DNA of 64,000 nucleotides from Egaibacter danicus. Its GTDB lineage: Bacteria > Pseudomonadota > Gammaproteobacteria > Burkholderiales > Burkholderiaceae_C. The stretch spans positions 1 to 64,000 of the forward strand of contig JADJII010000011.1 in the NCBI GenBank assembly GCA_016707075.1. Reading direction: 5' to 3'. Position numbers and translations under genes: made by a program. Position 1 is the first letter of the stretch. Each line of letters starts with the position of its first letter. Shown here piece after piece: positions 60,560 to 64,000 of the stretch. Under the pieces are notes generated by a model. The model had not been told where the DNA came from. It saw only the letters and a program-made list of their open reading frames with translations, and searched no databases.

Positions 60560-60615
60560 GGCGTCTTTAGCTGAACTTATTAAGCGCCCGCAAGCTGTAG
60601 CAAATCGGCGCATTG
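60560..60615 (-). ncRNA. SAM-II riboswitch aptamer upstream of metX
   Basis: Minus strand: GCGCC-GATTT...TTGCGGGCGC gives the P1 stem GCGCC/GGCGC; TTAATAA and the 3' pseudoknot strand AGCTAAAG follow in the order and spacing of the metX SAM-II aptamer from marine metagenomes (GATTT, TTGC, ATAA, GCTAAA conserved). It binds S-adenosylmethionine and lowers metX expression. Confidence 0.85.
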
Positions 60616-60663
60616 AGGTTAGTATAAATCCAAGTTCAGAATTCATTGCACTGCAAGGCTCAC

Positions 60664-61485
60664 ATGTCAGAACTATACGGGTCAGATTCTTATGCGCCGC
60701 GCGAAATCGCCGAGCGCATCGAAACAGTCGGTGTTGCCAAAGCACGCATGGCCACGTTGCCACTTTTGATGTTGGGCGGGCTCGCAGGCGCGTTCATCGG
60801 TCTGGGCAGCCTTTTTTACGTGCTCGTGAAATCAGACCCGTCACTGGGTTTTGCGGCTGGCTCGGTATTGGGTGGGCTGGTTTTTTCCCTGGGCCTGCTG
60901 CTGGTCGTGGTGGCTGGGGCCGAGCTTTTTACCGGCAATAACCTTCTGGCCCTGGCTTGGGCAGACCGCAAGATCAGCTCTGCCGATGTGCTGCGGAACT
61001 GGGTGCTGGTATGTCTGGCCAATTTTGCCGGTGCAGCCGGTCTGGCTGTGCTGGTATTTGCCAGCGGACATACGGAACTCAACGGGGGTGCAATTGCCCA
61101 GCAAGTCGTGAAGATCGCGCTGGCCAAGCAGGACCTGTCGTTTGGGCACGCTTTTTTTCGTGGCGTGTTGTGCAATGTACTGGTGTGTATGGCCGTGTGG
61201 ATGGCCATGGCGGGGCGCAGTGTGACCGACAGAATGGTGGCCATCGTGCTGCCGGTAACGGCATTTGTGGCGGCCGGTTTCGAGCACAGCATCGCCAACA
61301 TGTATTTCATGCCGTTGGCCATGCTGATCCAGCATTTCAATCCGGCGGCTGCGGCAAACGGCATTGTGACCTGGGGCGGTATGGCAGGAAATCTAGTGCC
61401 GGTGATTGCCGGCAATCTGGTGGGTGGAAGTGTCCTGGTCGGGCTGACTTACCACGTCATCTATCGGCGCAGCGCCACACGCTGA
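60664..61485 (+). CDS. formate/nitrite transporter family channel
   Basis: 273 aa from MSELYGSDSYAPREIAER. Six transmembrane helices; FNT signatures AELFTGNNLLALAW and VLVCMAVWMAMAGRS with VAAGFEHSIANMYFMPLAML. FocA/NirC-type pentameric anion channel; formate, nitrite or hydrosulfide are possible. Divergent from metX, whose riboswitch lies in the shared region. Confidence 0.93.
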   Translation: MSELYGSDSYAPREIAERIETVGVAKARMATLPLLMLGGLAGAFIGLGSLFYVLVKSDPSLGFAAGSVLGGLVFSLGLLLVVVAGAELFTGNNLLALAWADRKISSADVLRNWVLVCLANFAGAAGLAVLVFASGHTELNGGAIAQQVVKIALAKQDLSFGHAFFRGVLCNVLVCMAVWMAMAGRSVTDRMVAIVLPVTAFVAAGFEHSIANMYFMPLAMLIQHFNPAAAANGIVTWGGMAGNLVPVIAGNLVGGSVLVGLTYHVIYRRSATR

Positions 61486-61486
61486 C

Positions 61487-62050
61487 TCAGCCCCAACCGG
61501 CGAGCGCAACCACACCCAACGCCAGAAAAATCAGCGCAGACACCACGTGCACGATGCGGATGGGTATCAGGCGCGTCACGCGCTCGCCCAGCCAGACTAC
61601 CGGTGCGTTGGCCAGCATCATGCCCAGCGTGGTGCCGGCGACGACCCAGAAATAGGCGCTGTATTGCGCTGCCAGCATCACCGTCGCTATTTGCGTCTTG
61701 TCACCCATTTCAGCCAGAAAAAAGGCAACGACGGTCGTGCCAAAGACGCCAAAGCGGGGTGCAGTGGGCGTATCGCCTTCGTCAATTTTGTCGGGAATCA
61801 GCATCCAGACCGCCATGGCGATGAATGAGCCCCCCAATATCCAGCGCAACACATCGGGGCCCAGCACGGTGGTCACCCAAGAACCCAAAGCGCCCGCCAT
61901 GGCATGGTTGGCGAGGGTGGCAACCAGAATGCCCAGCACGATGGGCCAGGGCTTGCGGAACCGGACCGCCAGGATCAACGCGAGCAATTGGGTTTTGTCA
62001 CCCATTTCGGCCAGCGCCACAATGCCGGTCGATACCAGAAAAGCTTCCAT
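61487..62050 (-). CDS. GDT1/TMEM165-family Mn2+ exporter-type membrane protein
   Basis: 187 aa from MEAFLVSTGIVALAEMGDKT. Two repeats of three helices each with the ExGDK(T/S) motif, ALAEMGDKTQLL and FLAEMGDKTQIA, define the family, which exports Mn2+ or Ca2+. Related members in Neisseria and Vibrio protect from manganese excess. I saw no yybP-type Mn riboswitch upstream. Convergent with the FNT gene and divergent from amt. Confidence 0.9.
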   Translation of the reverse strand: MEAFLVSTGIVALAEMGDKTQLLALILAVRFRKPWPIVLGILVATLANHAMAGALGSWVTTVLGPDVLRWILGGSFIAMAVWMLIPDKIDEGDTPTAPRFGVFGTTVVAFFLAEMGDKTQIATVMLAAQYSAYFWVVAGTTLGMMLANAPVVWLGERVTRLIPIRIVHVVSALIFLALGVVALAGWG

Positions 62051-62127
62051 TGTTTCATCGTACCCGGTCAAACTGTCACGCGACTGTCCGCTACCACCGC
62101 ACGTTTACCGAGCGTAATTCCCGATAT

Positions 62128-62142
62128 TGGCGCGAATATTGC
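62128..62142 (+). promoter_or_regulatory. sigma-54 promoter of amt
   Basis: TGGCGCGAATATTGC fits TGGCAC-N5-TTGC with GG at -24 and GC at -12 separated by exactly 10 nt. It lies 74 nt upstream of the amt ATG, as expected for NtrC control. Confidence 0.7.
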
Positions 62143-62148
62143 TTTAGT

Positions 62149-62186
62149 TTGGTGCGTTATTGAGAAATTCCCGTTTTTCGCACCAA
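62149..62186. repeat. inverted repeat in the amt leader
   Basis: TTGGTGCG (62149-62156) and CGCACCAA (62179-62186) are perfect inverted arms of 8 bp around 22 nt. Could be an mRNA hairpin or a regulator site. Confidence 0.5.
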
Positions 62187-62215
62187 TACAAAGCAGTTTA
62201 TACAAAGAGGACAAT

Positions 62216-63418
62216 ATGGAAGCACTAAAACAGGGCTCAGACGCCTTGTTCATCTTGTTGGGCGGCATCATGGTGCTGGCCATGCACGCCGGTTTCGCGT
62301 TTCTGGAGCTGGGCACGGTTCGCAAAAAGAACCAGGTAAATGCGCTGGTGAAGATTCTGGTGGACTTCTCAGTATCCACTGTCGCATATTTTCTGATCGG
62401 CTATGGCGTGGCTTACGGCACCAGTTTCTTTGTGGGTGCCGAGCAGCTTGCCGCCAAAAATGGCTATGAGCTGGTGAAGTTCTTCTTTTTGCTGACCTTT
62501 GCGGCAGCCATTCCAGCCATCATTTCGGGCGGCATTGCGGAGCGCGCCAAGTTCTGGCCCCAGCTGATTGCAACGGCGGTCATCGTGGGCCTGATTTACC
62601 CTTTTTTCGAGGGCATTGTCTGGAACCAGCACTTTGGCGTGCAGGCCTGGATCAAGGCCACCACGGGTGCGGAGTTTCATGACTTCGCCGGTTCAGTCGT
62701 CGTTCACGCCGTCGGCGGCTGGCTGGCCCTACCCGCGGTCATTTTGCTGGGTGCCCGCGCCAACCGGTATCGCAAGGATGGCTCCATCAGCGCGCACCCG
62801 CCATCCAACATTCCGTTTTTGGCGCTGGGTGCCTGGGTGCTGACCGTCGGCTGGTTTGGTTTCAACGTGATGAGCGCGCAGACCATCGACAAGATCTCCG
62901 GTCTGGTGGCGGTCAACTCGCTGATGGCAATGGTGGGTGGCACGCTGGTGGCACTGGCCATGGGCAAAAACGACCCTGGCTTCATACACAACGGTCCGCT
63001 GGCAGGCCTGGTGGCGGTGTGCGCCGGCTCGGACCTGATGCACCCGCTAGGTGCGCTGGTGGTAGGCGGCGTGGCCGGTGCCATCTTCGTGGTGATGTTC
63101 ACGCTCACGCAAAACAAATGGAAGATTGATGACGTGCTGGGCGTATGGCCACTGCACGGCCTGTGCGGCACCTGGGGTGGACTTGCTGCAGGCATTTTTG
63201 GCAGCCAGGCGCTCGGTGGTCTGGGTGGCGTGAGTTTTTCAGCCCAGCTGATCGGCACCGCCATGGGTGTGGCCTGGGCCGCACTGGGCGGTCTGGTGGT
63301 TTATGGATTGCTCAAAGCAACCATGGGCTTGCGGCTCAGCCAGGAAGAGGAATATGAAGGCGCTGATTTGTCCATCCATCGCATTGGCGCCACGCCAGAT
63401 CGCGAAGTGAACTGGTAG
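62216..63418 (+). CDS. amt: ammonium transporter
   Basis: 400 aa, eleven membrane helices. DFAGSVVVHAVGGWLALPAV contains the first pore His and LGVWPLHGLCGTWGGLAAGI the second, both conserved in Amt proteins. No N-terminal signal extension. AAGAGGA lies 6 nt before ATG. No glnK/PII gene is next to it, unlike many Comamonadaceae amtB loci. Behind a sigma-54 promoter. Confidence 0.95.
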   Translation: MEALKQGSDALFILLGGIMVLAMHAGFAFLELGTVRKKNQVNALVKILVDFSVSTVAYFLIGYGVAYGTSFFVGAEQLAAKNGYELVKFFFLLTFAAAIPAIISGGIAERAKFWPQLIATAVIVGLIYPFFEGIVWNQHFGVQAWIKATTGAEFHDFAGSVVVHAVGGWLALPAVILLGARANRYRKDGSISAHPPSNIPFLALGAWVLTVGWFGFNVMSAQTIDKISGLVAVNSLMAMVGGTLVALAMGKNDPGFIHNGPLAGLVAVCAGSDLMHPLGALVVGGVAGAIFVVMFTLTQNKWKIDDVLGVWPLHGLCGTWGGLAAGIFGSQALGGLGGVSFSAQLIGTAMGVAWAALGGLVVYGLLKATMGLRLSQEEEYEGADLSIHRIGATPDREVNW

Positions 63419-63427
63419 ACGGATTGC

Positions 63428-63928
63428 TCAGCCCGGCATCTGGCGGCGGACCCAGGCGCCTGCCAGATGGTCGAGCGACCACTTGCCGCCGCCGTAAATC
63501 GCCAGCGCGGCCAGCAATACACCCCAGGTGATGTGCTGCTGCAACGCGGCGGGCGCGATCTCGCTCAAGCTGATGACCGCAACAACGTTCACGACGGACA
63601 AGCCCAGCGCCGCCAGGCGACCACCCAAGCCCAGTACCAGCAACACGGGCAACACCAGTTCCCCGGCGGTGCCCATCAGGGCAGCCACCTCGGGTGGCAG
63701 CAACGGCACCTTGTATTCATCGGTAAACAGGGCAACCGTGGTACCCCAGTCCCGAAGCTTGGTCAGGCCAGACAGGAAAAACACCTGTGCCACATAAGCG
63801 CGCGCCATCAGCGCAGCCAGCGGCTGGGTCAGGTCCAGCGCGTCAGCGATGGCTTTCGACAGCGACAAGCCCCGCTGGATCCATGTGGGCCTGGTTGCGC
63901 CTGGCAGGGTAGGGTTACGCAGATTCAT
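63428..63928 (-). CDS. DoxX family membrane protein
   Basis: 166 aa from MNLRNPTLPGATRPTWIQRG. Four helices with DoxX hallmarks: AYVAQVFFLSGLTKLRDWG, PLLPPEVAALMGTAGELVLP, and ALAIYGGGKWSLDH. Often downstream of HvfB/HvfC-type genes. A partial upstream frame (63931-64000) agrees with that. Confidence 0.88.
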   Translation of the reverse strand: MNLRNPTLPGATRPTWIQRGLSLSKAIADALDLTQPLAALMARAYVAQVFFLSGLTKLRDWGTTVALFTDEYKVPLLPPEVAALMGTAGELVLPVLLVLGLGGRLAALGLSVVNVVAVISLSEIAPAALQQHITWGVLLAALAIYGGGKWSLDHLAGAWVRRQMPG

Positions 63929-63930
63929 GA

Positions 63931-64000
63931 TCAGATATCCGTTGAGATTGGGTCGATGGACCATGCACCAAGCACCAGCCCGTTTTGCACGGCTGCAGGC
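63931..64000 (-). CDS. C-terminal end of a gene upstream of doxX, partial
   Basis: Open frame to TGA 63931-63933 reads AVQNGLVLGAWSI before the end, compatible with an HvfC-type C-terminus (QxGLVxG). Only about 22 codons are in the window, so identity is a guess. Confidence 0.3.
   Translation of the reverse strand, partial: PAAVQNGLVLGAWSIDPISTDI

Noticed and set aside
62051..62127. yybP-ykoY Mn riboswitch upstream of the GDT1-type gene
   Set aside because: The sequence lacks the conserved GGGGAGTAG and CTACGC blocks.
1..64000. tRNA genes, rRNA genes, CRISPR arrays, insertion sequences
   Set aside because: No T-loop GGTTCGAATCC-like sequences in a plausible cloverleaf, no spaced direct repeats, no transposase ORF found by reading.

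Overview
The window looks like chromosomal DNA of a betaproteobacterium, most likely Comamonadaceae (Rhodoferax/Polaromonas-like). This is inferred from protein character, from the tkt-gap, metX-metW and lptD-surA-rsmA blocks, and from a dispersed ~55-bp intergenic repeat whose core resembles one I recall from that family. No species is claimed. No rRNA, tRNA, CRISPR, prophage or insertion sequence was recognised.

Layout. 1-6 kb: gap (cut by the left edge and lacking the catalytic-cysteine segment), tkt, a small membrane-anchored protein, a murU-like nucleotidyltransferase broken by a repeat copy, and pepP. 6-13 kb: MFS transporter, a wax-ester synthase/acyltransferase translationally coupled to a CapV-like patatin, a gamma-glutamylpolyamine-synthetase-like enzyme, secreted small proteins and a PhyH dioxygenase. 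13-26 kb: orphan LivK-like protein, diguanylate cyclase, rubrerythrin and rubredoxin (their reductase sits 8 kb away under a near-identical promoter), a (TP)n lipoprotein, DMT exporter, a frameshifted dienelactone hydrolase, a four-gene minus-strand run (methyltransferase, GFA, YdeI-like, MOSC), a lipoprotein, a DUF2239 protein and a K+ channel. 26-32 kb: acetyl-CoA hydrolase/CoA-transferase family protein divergent from malic enzyme maeB, then a secreted guanyl-specific RNase with a barstar inhibitor. 32-43 kb: rsmA-surA-lptD divergent from amgK, then rsmE, MFS transporter, lysophospholipase-like hydrolase, M20 peptidase and a second diguanylate cyclase. 43-48 kb: DUF1439 lipoprotein, enoyl-CoA hydratase, a DksA/TraR-like protein and an eRF1-like protein behind an FNR-type box, and a decaying chromate locus (chrA and rhodanese-chrB, several deletions). 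48-58.7 kb: a sugar-acid cluster (DapA-family aldolase/dehydratase, peptide-type ABC transporter, two enolase-superfamily dehydratases, aldose epimerase). 58.7-64 kb: metX-metW behind a SAM-II riboswitch and terminator, formate/nitrite channel, GDT1-type Mn exporter, sigma-54-promoted amt, DoxX.

The main themes are: (1) a repeat family present six times in 64 kb, one copy breaking murU and one supplying a stop codon; (2) a shared promoter that probably ties rubrerythrin/rubredoxin to rubredoxin reductase; (3) low-oxygen (FNR-type) boxes; (4) several gene lesions that are all deletions, which could be real decay or consensus errors; (5) the metX riboswitch.
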